A program made the translations under genes and the position numbers. Below the pieces are notes generated by a model. The model searched no databases. It had not been told where the DNA came from and saw only the letters and a list, made by a program, of their open reading frames with translations. From positions 8,047 through 44,781 of the forward strand of contig NPFB01000181.1 in assembly GCA_014084085.1 (NCBI GenBank): a stretch of 36,735 bases of DNA, read 5' to 3'. Positions 9,581-18,634 of this stretch are shown one piece after another (within the stretch, counting starts at the first letter, position 1; each line of letters opens with the position of its first letter). Source of the DNA: Hondaea fermentalgiana (taxonomy: Eukaryota; Sar; Bigyra; Thraustochytrida; Thraustochytriidae).

Positions 9581-9823
9581 CAAAACATGTATTAAGATCT
9601 TAGAAACTTGGTTGAGAGGCCTTGATCTCGAACTCGCCAGTATCGTGGCAACGGTGCCCCAGGCAGACATTGCTCAGGTCTGTAGAAATCCTTTCCACCC
9701 TCTCTATCTCTCTCTTCCCCCTCGCCACCCCCAGAATATAATATCGAGTCCGGCCAAAAGGAAAGGATACGGATATTACATTGACGCACTTGGGGTTGTT
9801 TGAGCCGACCGCCTCCATCGAAT

Positions 9824-10843
9824 CTAGATTGGAGTCAGCTCTTGCGCGCGCACCTCACGCACATCGTCGTCATCGAGATCGTCGTCACCATCCTCAATGC
9901 GGTCCTCGGTGTTGAGACCGCTGCAATAGCGTCGATATTCACGTGCTACCGCAGCATTGCAGCCATAAACAAGCGCGTTGGCGAAACCTTGCAGGGGCGA
10001 GAAAATCGCATGCATAAGAGCAAGCCAGAACATTTGGTTTTCATGAAAGTAGTTGTGAGTGCGGTGCACAACCCCCCAGACGCGAAAAACCACAAAAACC
10101 GCGAGGTAAAGTCGAAGTCGTCGCGTAACGGTGCGCCCTTGAACTTGGTGTTGGAGTGCAGAGCTGACAATTAGGTAGGTGCTCGCCGTGAACGAAAAGA
10201 CGATCAAGAGTGGCAGATAATACGCAAAGAAGCGGGCTGTCTGACGGTCTCGCTTGATCCAACACCAGATACCGCTATCGCCAAAGCAGCCCAGGGCGCC
10301 ACATATGATTGTAATGATGAGCGAAATCCCCCAGCCCACCAAGTGGTACCAACGTTCATAGGCCTCCACCGCGCGACCCTTGTTACGGACCAGGACTGCG
10401 TGCACATTGAAGGCAATGATGGCAATCCAAAAGAATGAGGCCACATCGAAGAATTGAGTCATGGCTGCTGCAAGAATGCACCCTACGGACGAGGTGCACT
10501 CGTGAACGTTGCCTTCGTTAATACTCGCGAGACCAACAAAGTAGGCCAAGCTCGAGCCCACGTTGGCCACGCTCAGAAACATGACGAGCTTGTACGGGAA
10601 GGTGCGAATGCGCACCAGGATCAGGTAAGAGATGACGATGAACAAACTGCCTGCGAGCGAGAGCCCAGCGCCCGTCAGCGTGACGGTCCGCAGAACCTGT
10701 GTCTGCGCCTCATCAAAGACAGAAGCGCAGAGATCAGAAGTAGCCTCGGCCGTGTCCGACTCGAGCAGCCTCCAGCCCGAAGCCTGCGTCAGCGCTAGCG
10801 CTAGCGCCAGCGCTGCGAGGTTCCGGCCGCCCTCGTCGCGCAT
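9824..10843 (-). CDS. cAMP-receptor-like seven-helix G-protein-coupled receptor
   Basis: From the ATG at 10843 the protein has 339 residues; in-frame sequence upstream has no better ATG. A short hydrophobic leader (ALALALALTQASG, 11-23) could be a signal peptide. Seven hydrophobic spans follow at about 54-78, 86-106, 118-150, 166-187, 203-228, 243-260 and 271-294. Cys116 before TM3 and Cys194 in GIWCWI before TM5 are placed for the usual loop disulfide. The TM7 motif SPLQGFANALVYG is characteristic of the Dicty_CAR/cAMP-receptor-like and related class B-like receptors. The C-terminus is a short, very acidic tail (DGDDDLDDDD) rather than a long Ser/Thr-rich tail. The ligand cannot be inferred; in Dictyostelium relatives bind extracellular cAMP. 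Its start is only 119 bases from the divergent small gene. Confidence 0.88.
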   Translation of the reverse strand: MRDEGGRNLAALALALALTQASGWRLLESDTAEATSDLCASVFDEAQTQVLRTVTLTGAGLSLAGSLFIVISYLILVRIRTFPYKLVMFLSVANVGSSLAYFVGLASINEGNVHECTSSVGCILAAAMTQFFDVASFFWIAIIAFNVHAVLVRNKGRAVEAYERWYHLVGWGISLIITIICGALGCFGDSGIWCWIKRDRQTARFFAYYLPLLIVFSFTASTYLIVSSALQHQVQGRTVTRRLRLYLAVFVVFRVWGVVHRTHNYFHENQMFWLALMHAIFSPLQGFANALVYGCNAAVAREYRRYCSGLNTEDRIEDGDDDLDDDDVREVRAQELTPI

Positions 10844-10962
10844 TCTCTCTCCTTCGCTTCGTCGACGTCTGCACAACGCAGAGCAACAACGCTCTGCTGT
10901 GCTGGTGCTTCTGGTGACTTTGTCTCTTGCTGACAGTGACAGTGTTGCAGAGGCAGAATACC

Positions 10963-11268
10963 ATGACAGACCCCGAGCGAGGCGACCCCGAGCGAGTCGA
11001 CGCCGAGCGAGGCGACGCCGAGAGTCGAGGAGAGGGCCAAGGCGCGCTTGCGGCGCAAAACTTGGCGCAGCAAGGCCCGTCCCAGGCTCCACGGCTTGCG
11101 CAGCGAATTCGCGCGGTGCTGCCGCAGCTTGGAGCCAAAGGCACCAACGAACTGCTCGTGGTGCTGCGCGCCCACGAAGAGCTCGTGCGCGGCATGCTCA
11201 GGGACCTTGGCGACGAAGAAGTCGACGAGCGGCAAGAAGGGGAGAACGCGCAGCTTGCTGCATCATGA
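10963..11268 (+). CDS. small helical protein of unknown function
   Basis: 101-residue single-exon frame with ATG at 10963. The N-terminus is encoded by a 15-bp imperfect tandem repeat (three and a half copies of GACCCCGAGCGAGGC, 10969-11022), giving DPERG/DPERV/DAERG repeats. The rest looks like a genuine amphipathic helical domain: LAQRIRAVLPQLGAKG then NELLVVLRAHEELVRGMLRD, followed by an acidic tail. It is head-to-head with the GPCR and ends 93 bases before the MORN gene's stop. No family is recognised. The opposite strand is also open through part of this region, so the call rests on composition and the well-placed ATG. Confidence 0.55.
   Translation: MTDPERGDPERVDAERGDAESRGEGQGALAAQNLAQQGPSQAPRLAQRIRAVLPQLGAKGTNELLVVLRAHEELVRGMLRDLGDEEVDERQEGENAQLAAS
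10969..11022 (+). repeat. 15-bp in-frame tandem repeat
   Basis: About 3.5 copies of GAC(C/G)CCGAGCGAG(G/T)C at the start of the small gene, each coding for D-(P/A)-E-R-(G/V). Copies differ by one or two bases. Confidence 0.8.
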
Positions 11269-11361
11269 AGACAAAAACAAACAATCGTCGGAGCGAGCAG
11301 GATGGCAACTACAGAGTGCTACTTGGTGTTTAGGTATTGTTGTTGGCTAGCAGGCTCACGA

Positions 11362-12507
11362 TCAGTCCTCGCGCAGTGCGGCCAGGAGACGCACGACGCT
11401 GTCAAGGCTGATCTCGGAATCAGCATGGGCACCAAGCTCGACCAGAAGCTGGTCCATGTCGCCCTGAAGAGGATAGATGCCAAGTCCATTAAGGACCGTC
11501 TCAAGTTCAGCCCCGAGAATGGTACCCTTTCGCTCAGTGTCGACTTCCTCGAAAGCGGCTCGGATATCATCGAACTCGCCAATCTCAAATCCGTGCAGGT
11601 ACGCGTCACTCTGCCCGTTTTCTCCGTCGGAACCCAATTCCTGCTTTGACTCGCGTGTGTTGTGACGCCGGTCGCTCTCCGACGCCGCTTGGCGCCTCGT
11701 ACGCCGAAGGGCGTCCGCAAGAACCCCTTCCGGATCACAGAGCTTAATTTTTGGAAGCTCAAAGTTCTGCTTGCTCGAGACACCGTTGCGAAAGTGTCTT
11801 GGGACAGCCGACTTCGGCGCGTCCAGATAGCTTCCGCATGCGGCGGTACCGCGTTTCCACTCGGCCTCTAATACCTTTCCTGTGTCGACAAAGAAGAATC
11901 GGCCTGGTCCGTGCTTGTCATCGTGATCAAAGTGTCCCTCGTACCAGTTTCCATTAGGGTATGATAGCACACCGAGACCATGACGCTTGTCTTCTGCAAA
12001 ATCACCATCATACTCTTCGCCATTTGCGTAAATCATTTTGCCGCGACCATGGCGTTTGCCTGTTTGCCAGCTCCCCTCGTATTTGTCGCCGTTGTCATAA
12101 AAGTGAATGCCCAGACCATCTCGCTTGTTGGCCTTCCATTCCCCAGTGTATCGCTTCACGAGTTTGCCCTGGACACGCACCCAGAGTGTGCCGGTGCCGT
12201 GTCTCAAGTTGTTCTCAAAGTCACCCTGGTATTTGGTCCCATTCGGGAGCGTCTGGGTGCCAAAGCCGTGGCGGCGATCTTCAAGCCAATCGCCAGCGTA
12301 CGTCGCTCCGGTCTTGAACTTGGCGGGGGCAGTGGCGGCCACAAGTGCGCCATCGCGCTCGTAGGCCTGAAATTTGGGGTTTCTTTTCACCCAGTAAATG
12401 GTGTGTCGCGTGCCCGACTTTTGCGCACCGCGCTCGTTCTTTCGCCAGAGCGGCTCAAAAGGCGCCTTGTCAGCCTCCAACTTGCTTTCGTCGGCCTCCG
12501 CCATCAT
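11362..12507 (-). CDS. MORN3: MORN3-like protein with C-terminal EF-hand (DRC8/EFCAB2-like) domain
   Basis: Two adjacent ATGs at 12507 and 12504 give ~381 residues; the reading frame continues upstream only with a non-ATG codon. The N-terminal GTRHTIYWVKRN segment (about 32-43) and the post-repeat segment PKIKLCDPEGVLADAL (252-267) are diagnostic of MORN3, a ciliary/sperm-flagellum protein. Between them are about seven MORN repeats (70-215), e.g. YEGSWQTGKRHGRGKMIYANG-like units. Unlike animal MORN3 (~240 residues) it continues through a charged linker into an EF-hand pair at about 311-381. The first loop (D323 TERKGTILGAE) keeps G and I but lacks the acidic residues at positions 3 and 5, so calcium binding is doubtful; this and the following NGLGIYPLQGDMDQLL resemble EFCAB2/DRC8 of the nexin-dynein regulatory complex. 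An axonemal role is inferred. Confidence 0.88.
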   Translation of the reverse strand: MMAEADESKLEADKAPFEPLWRKNERGAQKSGTRHTIYWVKRNPKFQAYERDGALVAATAPAKFKTGATYAGDWLEDRRHGFGTQTLPNGTKYQGDFENNLRHGTGTLWVRVQGKLVKRYTGEWKANKRDGLGIHFYDNGDKYEGSWQTGKRHGRGKMIYANGEEYDGDFAEDKRHGLGVLSYPNGNWYEGHFDHDDKHGPGRFFFVDTGKVLEAEWKRGTAACGSYLDAPKSAVPRHFRNGVSSKQNFELPKIKLCDPEGVLADALRRTRRQAASESDRRHNTRESKQELGSDGENGQSDAYLHGFEIGEFDDIRAAFEEVDTERKGTILGAELETVLNGLGIYPLQGDMDQLLVELGAHADSEISLDSVVRLLAALRED

Positions 12508-13053
12508 GGTTGCTGCGTTGGACTGCACGTCTGCTCCAGCGCTCTCGGGGAACAGGAATTGCCCCTGGGCGAAGAAGCAGTCTATCCGTCAGTCAGTCAC
12601 AATCAATCCAGCCAAGTGAGCGGGCGTACAAGCCTGCCCTTGTGACCTTTGCTTGCCATAGAATGCAGCGCAACGACAAAGGGCAAGTTTTCTCTCTTTT
12701 CTACAAACCCTTGGAAAACAAGGCAAGCTTTGACAGCCTCTTGTCCTTTTCCTTGATTGTTGCAGCTGTGATATCATCAGGCGACCGGCGTAAAAGAAAA
12801 AAATGATCATCGATGAAATCTGCAACGGATCGTTTTTTTTTGTTTTTTTTTTGGTGGGCTCACTGTCACAACTCGGGTATAATGATGATGAAAAGATCAT
12901 TACAAATGAAAGAGATGTGGCCTCGGGATTTCAGGGGGAGAGAGAATAAGAATGGCAGAGTATCTGGACGATGATGTGAAATCTTATTGTAAACTATCAG
13001 GGAGATGGGCGGCTCGTTGGGTTGGGGCCCAATGTAAAGATGTTGCTGACAAG
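12508..13053. other. intergenic region, MORN3-like gene / RRP43
   Basis: About 545 bases, the 5' flank of the MORN gene and the 3' flank of RRP43. It is AT-richer than the genes and contains T-runs near 12830-12851 and short GATGATG/ATGATC stretches. No gene is seen in it. Confidence 0.6.
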
Positions 13054-14004
13054 CTAGTCACTCCCAGCGAGACCGTCATTGTCCTCAAGAGCAAGGTCGA
13101 AGGCTTTGAATAAAACAGAAGTGGGAAGCGGGACACCGTCCGGTTTAAGAATGTGCAGACAGTGCTGAGTATTCTTGTCGAGGACCACATGAACGATGCC
13201 ATCGAGAAGAGCGCGTTCGTGCGCCGTTGGATCCCGGACGAGCTGAAGCTCGGACTGCGCGCTAGCGCGGAAAATCCCAAAGGTATGCGCAGTGGGTTCG
13301 GCTGCGATGTGCAGCGGCGTAGAATCGCGTTTGCCGTCCGTCTCAATAACGACGAGAGGTTTGTTTGGGTCTTCACCTTCCTCACGCACTAGCACAGGAA
13401 GCGAAAGATCGTTCAAGGCCGTGCGCAAAGCGTCGACAGCGGCATCCTGCACGCCGCCGTCGTCTGCTAGACAACAAAGATCGATGCAGAGCACCATGCA
13501 CTCCACGCCTTCCACCAGGCAAAGGTCCTCCATTTGAATCATGTGCATCGCAATGTTGCGAAGATGACGCGCGAGTTCACCGGGCTGATTGTCGAGTCCG
13601 TGAACGTTGACGTCCATCCACCCTTGAGCGGGTCGCGAGCTCAGCGGCGTGCCAACCAAGACGCGGACACCGCAGACCACCCAGGTGCCTCCCATGCGCA
13701 CGCTGCTCGATGCATCCAAGGAGTCGTCAATTTCTCCTCGAGCATGGTTTGTCTCGGCTTCGTTGCGTGGCGCGCCCTTTGCTGTCGTCGCGCCAAACGC
13801 GGTCTGCGCGTCTGCGGCCAGCCAGCCCGCGACGCAGTCCCGTGGCCGCGCCTCGAGCATGCTGCGGCCGTCGGGCCTCACGCCATGATCCAAGAGTCGC
13901 TCGAAGAAGGCGCGCGGGTGAAGCCGGCTCAGCGCGTCGGCAGTCTGCGCTGGGCCCGCTGCTGTCTCCGCTGCTGCGGCCGCCGCCGCCGATGCCTCGG
14001 CCAT
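13054..14004 (-). CDS. RRP43: exosome core subunit RRP43 (EXOSC8-like)
   Basis: 316-residue RNase PH-like protein of the exosome ring, which degrades and processes RNA in nucleus and cytoplasm; in eukaryotes these ring subunits are structural, not catalytic. The ATG at 14004 opens MAEASAAAAAAAETAAG, an alanine-rich leader; in-frame sequence upstream lacks an ATG. The domain begins at LHPRAFFERLLDHGVRPDGR, the typical RRP43 opening, followed by GGTWVVCGVRVLVGTP and DLCLVEGVECMVLCIDLCCL, and by FGIFRASAQSELQLVRDPTA near the C-terminal part. An insert (about residues 76-102, NEAETNHARGEIDDSLDASS) separates the first strands and is absent from animal homologues. The palindrome cluster at 14081-14110 lies 77 bases upstream of the start. 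Confidence 0.9.
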   Translation of the reverse strand: MAEASAAAAAAAETAAGPAQTADALSRLHPRAFFERLLDHGVRPDGRSMLEARPRDCVAGWLAADAQTAFGATTAKGAPRNEAETNHARGEIDDSLDASSSVRMGGTWVVCGVRVLVGTPLSSRPAQGWMDVNVHGLDNQPGELARHLRNIAMHMIQMEDLCLVEGVECMVLCIDLCCLADDGGVQDAAVDALRTALNDLSLPVLVREEGEDPNKPLVVIETDGKRDSTPLHIAAEPTAHTFGIFRASAQSELQLVRDPTAHERALLDGIVHVVLDKNTQHCLHILKPDGVPLPTSVLFKAFDLALEDNDGLAGSD

Positions 14005-14080
14005 CGCGCCGCGCTGCGCGAGCTCGGAGCGGGCGGGCACTTCAAGAGCTCTGGGTTTGGGCTCCGCGGCCACCAACTAA

Positions 14081-14110
14081 TAGGCCTAGGCCTACTGGGC
14101 CTAGGCCTAG
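14081..14110. promoter_or_regulatory. double AGGCCTAGGCCT palindrome upstream of RRP43
   Basis: Two closely spaced palindromic blocks, TAGGCCTAGGCCTA (14081-14094) and GGGCCTAGGCCTAG (14097-14110), 77 bases before the RRP43 ATG. The first is identical to the block at 4975-4988. Likely a promoter element by position; the binding factor is unknown. Confidence 0.4.
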
Positions 14111-14314
14111 TATACCAACGAGCTGAGGGTCTCTCGATGGAACAAAGGGGACAATCACTCGGCGTTGTGCGGCAGTGTTCCGCGGAAATCATTGCGCCTT
14201 ATACGCACGCACATATGCACGCAGCAGCAGGCACACGTCAAAAGGGGGTAGGGAAACAACAACGAGGTGGCACTTGGGTTACTTTGTGGGTTATGCTTGC
14301 AAGAAAACTTATGA

Positions 14315-16052
14315 TCAGAGCGTGTCCTCCTCGTCGTCCGCGAGCTCGCTGCGACGAGACCTGCTGGCCCTGCTGGACCTGCTAGACCGCTTGGAGGACG
14401 TGGCGTCGGCGGAGCTGCTCGACCAGCCAAACAGCTTTGATACACTTCGGGTGGAACGATGATAAGAGGCGAGCATGGAGTTGTACTGGCGGTCCATAAA
14501 GGGCTGGTTGTAAAAATACGTGGCCGGGAGACTGAACATGGCAACAAAAAGGACAAAGAGCGCCACATCGAGCGGCAGCGGCGAAAACAGATACGAGATA
14601 AAGCGCAGACTCAGGAGAATGCGCTTTGCCGAGCCTACCTGCACGACCGTGTTCCACTTGGAGAATATCGAGGTTGTCGTGCGCAAAGTGAACTCCGCGG
14701 CGCGGCGCACGATCTCGTCACTGAGAAGTGAACCTTGGAGCACAAAGATGGTGGCATCAAAGTTCTCGCCAACCAGGCGGAGCTTTTTCAGCCCAGGCGT
14801 GGCCTTGACAACAAAAGTAGTGATGACGATTTGCATCATGAGCAAGTACGATCCGAGCGTCAGCAGCGAATAATTTGCACCATGCGTAAGGAAAAACGTG
14901 AGGCAGCCGACGGAGAACCACAAAAAGGTACGTAATGGATTCTTCCACAACAAGAGCTCGCTCAGGTTGCCGTACTCGTCAAGGCCTGGAATGGTGCGCT
15001 TGTAATGATGCCGCTTGGGCTTCTCGGGTTCTTCCTCGGCGTCAGGTTCTGCCTGAGCGGCACGTGCGGCGCGCAGCGCTTCCGCCTTGGATGCTTGCTG
15101 CTCCTGCTGCACTTGCAAGTACCGCTGCAAATCGGTGGCTAGCACGGTGATGTTGTCTTCGGAGCCGCGCGAGTACGCAATGTAGACGAGCTCCTTGACG
15201 GCCTCCTGCAAGTGTCTACCGGGCTCCTCACGGTCCATGTCGCGGTCGCGCATTTCGCAAATCACTTCGCCTGCCTCGGCGTTGGTAACGTCGTCCCAGA
15301 GCCCGTCGCTGGCCATCACCACGTATGAGGCCTTGGATGAGATCCGTCCGCTCGTAATCTCGGGTGTGCCGGTCACATAGGGCTTAAAATGGGCATCGCC
15401 AAGGGCACGCGTGACGGCGAGGCCGCCGACCTCCTCGGAAAAGACGCGATACGTGCCGTTGTCGTGGTCGTACTCGACCTGGCCACCGGCTTCGGTAACG
15501 CGGAGTCTCTCGTCTCGCCGGTCGGGTTTGTGATCATGGCTCAGCGCCTCGACGGTGCCATCCTCCATGACGAGCACAGCGCGCGAGTCGCCGGCAGCGG
15601 CAAGATAGTATTCCTTATCCTTGAGGAGGAGGACCGTCGCCGTCGACCCATCGTCAATGTCCATTTTGAGCGCGAAATCGCAATAGTCGTCGTCGATGCT
15701 CTCGAAGGCATTCTCCAGGGCTCTTTTCGGCGCGTCTCCCTTTTGCAAGTTGCTGCTTACGCGTGCCAAAAGTTTCTCTTTGAGAAAGTCCGAGCACGTT
15801 GAGCCGCCGTGGCCGTCGTAGACGCCAAGAATAACAAAGTCGTCCGTCAGCAGCGTCGAGCTTGCGTCCTCCATGCCCCTGTAAAGTCATTCCCTCGCTC
15901 GTTAGTTCGCGCACCCCTTGTTCGGCCTCTCGGCGCACACGGTCTCACGCGCCTCGTCCTTGATTCTCTCCTCCTCCTCCTTCTTCTTCTTCTCCGAGTC
16001 TGACTTACCCGCGGCGGCCCTGGTACTCGACCACGCCGTATAGTCCCTTCAT
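14315..16052 (-). CDS. PP2C-family Ser/Thr phosphatase fused to a reticulon-homology domain
   Basis: Two exons, 16052-16009 (44 nt) and 15878-14315, with a 130-nt intron (donor GGGTAAGT, acceptor TTTACAG). Splicing restores the PP2C opening EYQGRRGGMEDAS, giving 535 residues. PP2C motifs are intact: MED (17-19), GVYDGHGG (33-40), AAAGDSRAVL, GLAVTRALGD, VVMASDGLWDD (Asp206) and SEDNITV (Asp256), so the metal-binding acidic residues are present. After a Gln/Ala/Glu-rich linker the protein continues as a reticulon domain from about 320: LSELLLWKNPLRTF, then two long hydrophobic hairpins (about 332-371 and 433-471), then SLPATYFYNQPFMDRQYNSM, matching the reticulon end. The tail is Ser/Arg-rich then acidic. 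Reticulon hairpins wedge into tubular ER, so the phosphatase should face the cytosol on ER tubules. No family I know combines these two domains. Confidence 0.9.
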
Positions 16053-16196
16053 CGTGGCGTTGGTCCTCGTGCGCGCGAGCTCCTCGCGCTCCCCGTACAG
16101 CTGCTTGCTGCTTGGCTTGCGCGCTCGGCACGTGCACGTGCGCTTGGCGAGGCCGTACTGCCCTCCCGATGCGCGTCCAGCCCCCGCCCGCGGGCG

Positions 16197-16236
16197 CTAC
16201 GCGGCTACGCGGCTACGCGGCTGCGCGGCTGCGCGG
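16197..16236 (+). repeat. 8-bp tandem repeat CTRCGCGG x5
   Basis: Three copies of CTACGCGG followed by two of CTGCGCGG, exactly in tandem, in the GC-rich part of the divergent promoter region. Confidence 0.9.
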
Positions 16237-16388
16237 GGGAGGCGGTCTCCGGAGCGGGCGCGGCGTGCTCGCGCGGCGGCGGAGCGACCGGGCGGCGCGG
16301 CGGACTGCGCACGCTCGCACGCGCTCGGCGGGCTCGGCGATGGGTCTCTGTCACCTTCTTTCCTGCCCTGTCGAACAACAACCATGGC

Positions 16389-16579
16389 AACAAACAAACA
16401 AACAAACAAACAGGCAATTGACCAAACAACAATGACAAACAAACAACCATGGCAAACAATGACAAGCAGTGAACTTTACGCGGCGGCCAAGTCGAAGTAG
16501 CCATGGTAGAAGAAAAGAAAAGAAAAGAAAAGAAAAGAAAGCCAAAGAAAAGAAAGCCAAAGAAAAGAAAGCCAAAGAA

Positions 16580-16614
<35 letters not shown>

Positions 16615-16615
16615 G
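16389..16615 (+). repeat. A-rich microsatellite block
   Basis: A CAAA/AAAC run at about 16389-16412 with degenerate continuations to 16450, then AAAAG pentamers from 16508, alternating AAAAGAAAGCC units, and a GAAA run ending near 16615. The strand is almost purely purine from 16508 on. Confidence 0.9.
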
Positions 16616-17202
16616 AAGGGATGCGCGTGCACAGCCGCGCCGAGAGTTTTCACCCGAACTGCCTCGGTTTCCCTTTCGCCGCCGCCGGCAGCGGTCGGTG
16701 CGAGGGAAGACAAAGAAGATAAGGATGGCCGAGGTGAATTTTAAAGGCTCCTTGTGCGAGCAGGGCTGACAAGCATGTAGGCGGTGCCTTGCGAGCGAAA
16801 GAAAGCATGTTTCTTGCGAGGCAGCAAATAGAACGATAGTGAGAGTGAGAGCCTCAGAGATAGCAAAGTCGAAGCTTTCGATACTCGTTGCGTCAACGAG
16901 GAAAATCGCCATTTTCGCACGCTGCATTCTCGTAGTATAGGCCTCTTTCCACCAAGCTGAATCAAAACAAAGACTTGAGAAAAATTGGAACGTGTGCAGA
17001 AATGCAAGTGCTCTTGACAGTGAGACCCTCACACGGTCACTCGACAACCTGAACATTTCCAAACTTTGCTCGAAAAAAAAAAAATGAAACATGAATTTGC
17101 GTTGCGCATGTTAAAATTGCGTTGCGCACATGCAGCGAATGGTGGGTGGCAAAAGACGCTCGCTTGCAAACGCAAAGTCATTGGACGTGCGCGCGTGAGA
17201 CG

Positions 17203-17379
17203 ATGGCACCGCGGGGGGTGCGCCGGCCTCGGGCCGCAGAGGCGAAGGCAGAGACGGAGAAGGCCCTGGAAACAGAGACGTCCGAGCCCGTGGCACGTGG
17301 CGCGCTGCCCTCGTTGCCTCGCGCCTTCGAGGCCAAGCGGTCACAGAACTCCCCGGAGCGCGCGTCCAAGGAGGCCAAG

Positions 17380-17429
<50 letters not shown>

Positions 17430-18123
17430 CGAAGACGAACGCACAAACGACCCTTTTGCTGGCGTAGAACTGGATCGCAAGGCCCCAGAAAGTATGCGTG
17501 TCAGGCAGAATCAAGACGAAAAGAAACAACAAGATGAAGAAGCTGACGAGGACGAGGAGGACTTGGAGGCCCCGCCTACTGAACGCAGGCCTGACGGTAC
17601 CCTTATTTACCCAACGCGATTGCAGGCGCAGACCAAGCCCCGTGATACTGAAAAGCAAACACAGAAACTGCTCACTGATGAGGAGGCTCTTTGCGCACCG
17701 AGCGGTACTGCTCTGCAGCAACGGGAAAAGCACGCTCGCAAACGTGGCGAGAAGAAGGATTTCCACGATATGGTGACGCCCGAATTGACAGCCGAGGTCA
17801 AGATGGACCTTCGCGCGCTTCAGCTCCGAAACTACATGGATCCCTCTCGATTCTACAAGGCGAACGATCGCGCCAAAATGCCGACCAAGTTTCAAATCGG
17901 TACCATTCAGGAAGGCCTCGGCGAGTTTAAGAGCCATCGTATCAAGAAGCGCGACCGCAAGCCAACCTTTGTTGACGAGGTTCTTGGGGACACTTCTGTA
18001 CGATCGTACACGAAGCGTGTCTTTGGCGGCATGCAAAAGGAGCGCGCACGAACTCCTTTTTCCAAGAACAAGCGCAGGAAAACCAGCGGCGGTGGCGGTG
18101 GCCGCGGTCGTGGTCGCAAATAA
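17203..18123 (+). CDS. FCF2: Fcf2-domain pre-rRNA processing factor
   Basis: 306-residue nuclear/nucleolar protein from the ATG at 17203. The C-terminal Fcf2 domain (about 187-275) is clear: FHDMVTPELTAEVKMDLRAL, LRNYMDPSRFYKANDR, FQIGTIQEG, and FVDEVLGDTSVRSYTKR. Fcf2 proteins (yeast Fcf2, human DNTTIP2/TdIF2) act in early 18S rRNA cleavages. The N-terminal half is disordered and charged, with a Ser-Asp dipeptide run at 60-76 encoded by (AGCGAC)n, and an acidic patch near 111-121. The last residues, RRKTSGGGGGRGRGRK, form a Gly/Arg-rich basic tail suited to nucleolar retention. Length is somewhat above yeast Fcf2 (217). Confidence 0.92.
17380..17431 (+). repeat. (AGCGAC)n coding hexanucleotide
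   Basis: About 8.5 near-perfect copies encoding the Ser-Asp run of the Fcf2 protein; probably length-variable between strains (inference). Confidence 0.9.
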
Positions 18124-18600
18124 CGCCTGTAGTCCTTAGTAAGATAAAGATGTATTGAGCACTTGACAAGGTCCGTTCTTTCATAAATCCCGATTTCTTT
18201 GCGCGTTTGCTCTTGCGTTGCACTCATTGCAAGCAGTCCTGTATCATCTTCTCCTTCTTCTTGTCTCTTGCCGATTTGCGTGAACGTGTGAGGCGGTAAA
18301 AGCAGGATTTCCCACAAACAAGATTCTGTGCATGTTCTCTGTGATAGCCGCAGTCCGTCATGTTTAGGCAATAAACCACATCCTTTCCGAGACTGGAATC
18401 TCATGTTTCGAAAGCTCTCAGTGGTTTTGACTGACTTAGATGCGCCATCAACAAACGAGTTGATGAGAAAGAAGACATGTATGGCTTTCCAATTCTCATT
18501 TCGTTTCGTGACATTTGGATTGAATTGGATTGGATTGAATTGGATTGGATGTGCAGTGGTCAAGTCTGATACGCTAGCACCAAAGGGAGAATCGCAGTGG
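18124..18600. other. convergent intergenic region FCF2 / ADPGK
   Basis: About 480 bases between two converging stops. It contains a TTGGATTGAA/TTGGAT repeat run at 18514-18550, directly followed by a 41-bp duplication of the end of the ADPGK gene. No gene is seen. Confidence 0.6.
18514..18550 (+). repeat. GGATTGAATT-type short tandem repeat
   Basis: Alternating TGGATTGAAT and TGGAT units, about 37 bases, immediately before the 41-bp duplication. Confidence 0.85.
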
Positions 18601-18634
18601 TCAGATCTGATACGCTAGCGCCGAAGCGGAAATC
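18553..18634 (+). repeat. 41-bp tandem duplication spanning the ADPGK stop codon
   Basis: Copies 18553-18593 and 18594-18634 match at 34 of 41 positions by eye. The second copy encodes the last ~11 codons and TGA of ADPGK on the minus strand; the first lies just beyond the stop, in the 3' untranslated region. Confidence 0.85.

Larger units (their letters stand above)
16053..17202. other. long divergent intergenic region rich in simple repeats
   Basis: About 1.15 kb between the PP2C-reticulon and FCF2 starts. The part nearest the phosphatase gene is very GC-rich; further on there are (CAAA)n, (AAAAG)n and (GAAA)n microsatellites up to about 16615. The remaining ~580 bases have ordinary composition with short open frames that show no recognisable protein. 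The long reading frames across 16200-17090 are low-complexity translations of the repeats. Confidence 0.6.

Noticed and set aside
16205..17092. Minus-strand frame of ~295 codons rich in Phe and Leu
   Set aside because: It is the translation of AAAAG/GAAA microsatellites plus GC-rich promoter sequence, with no domain.
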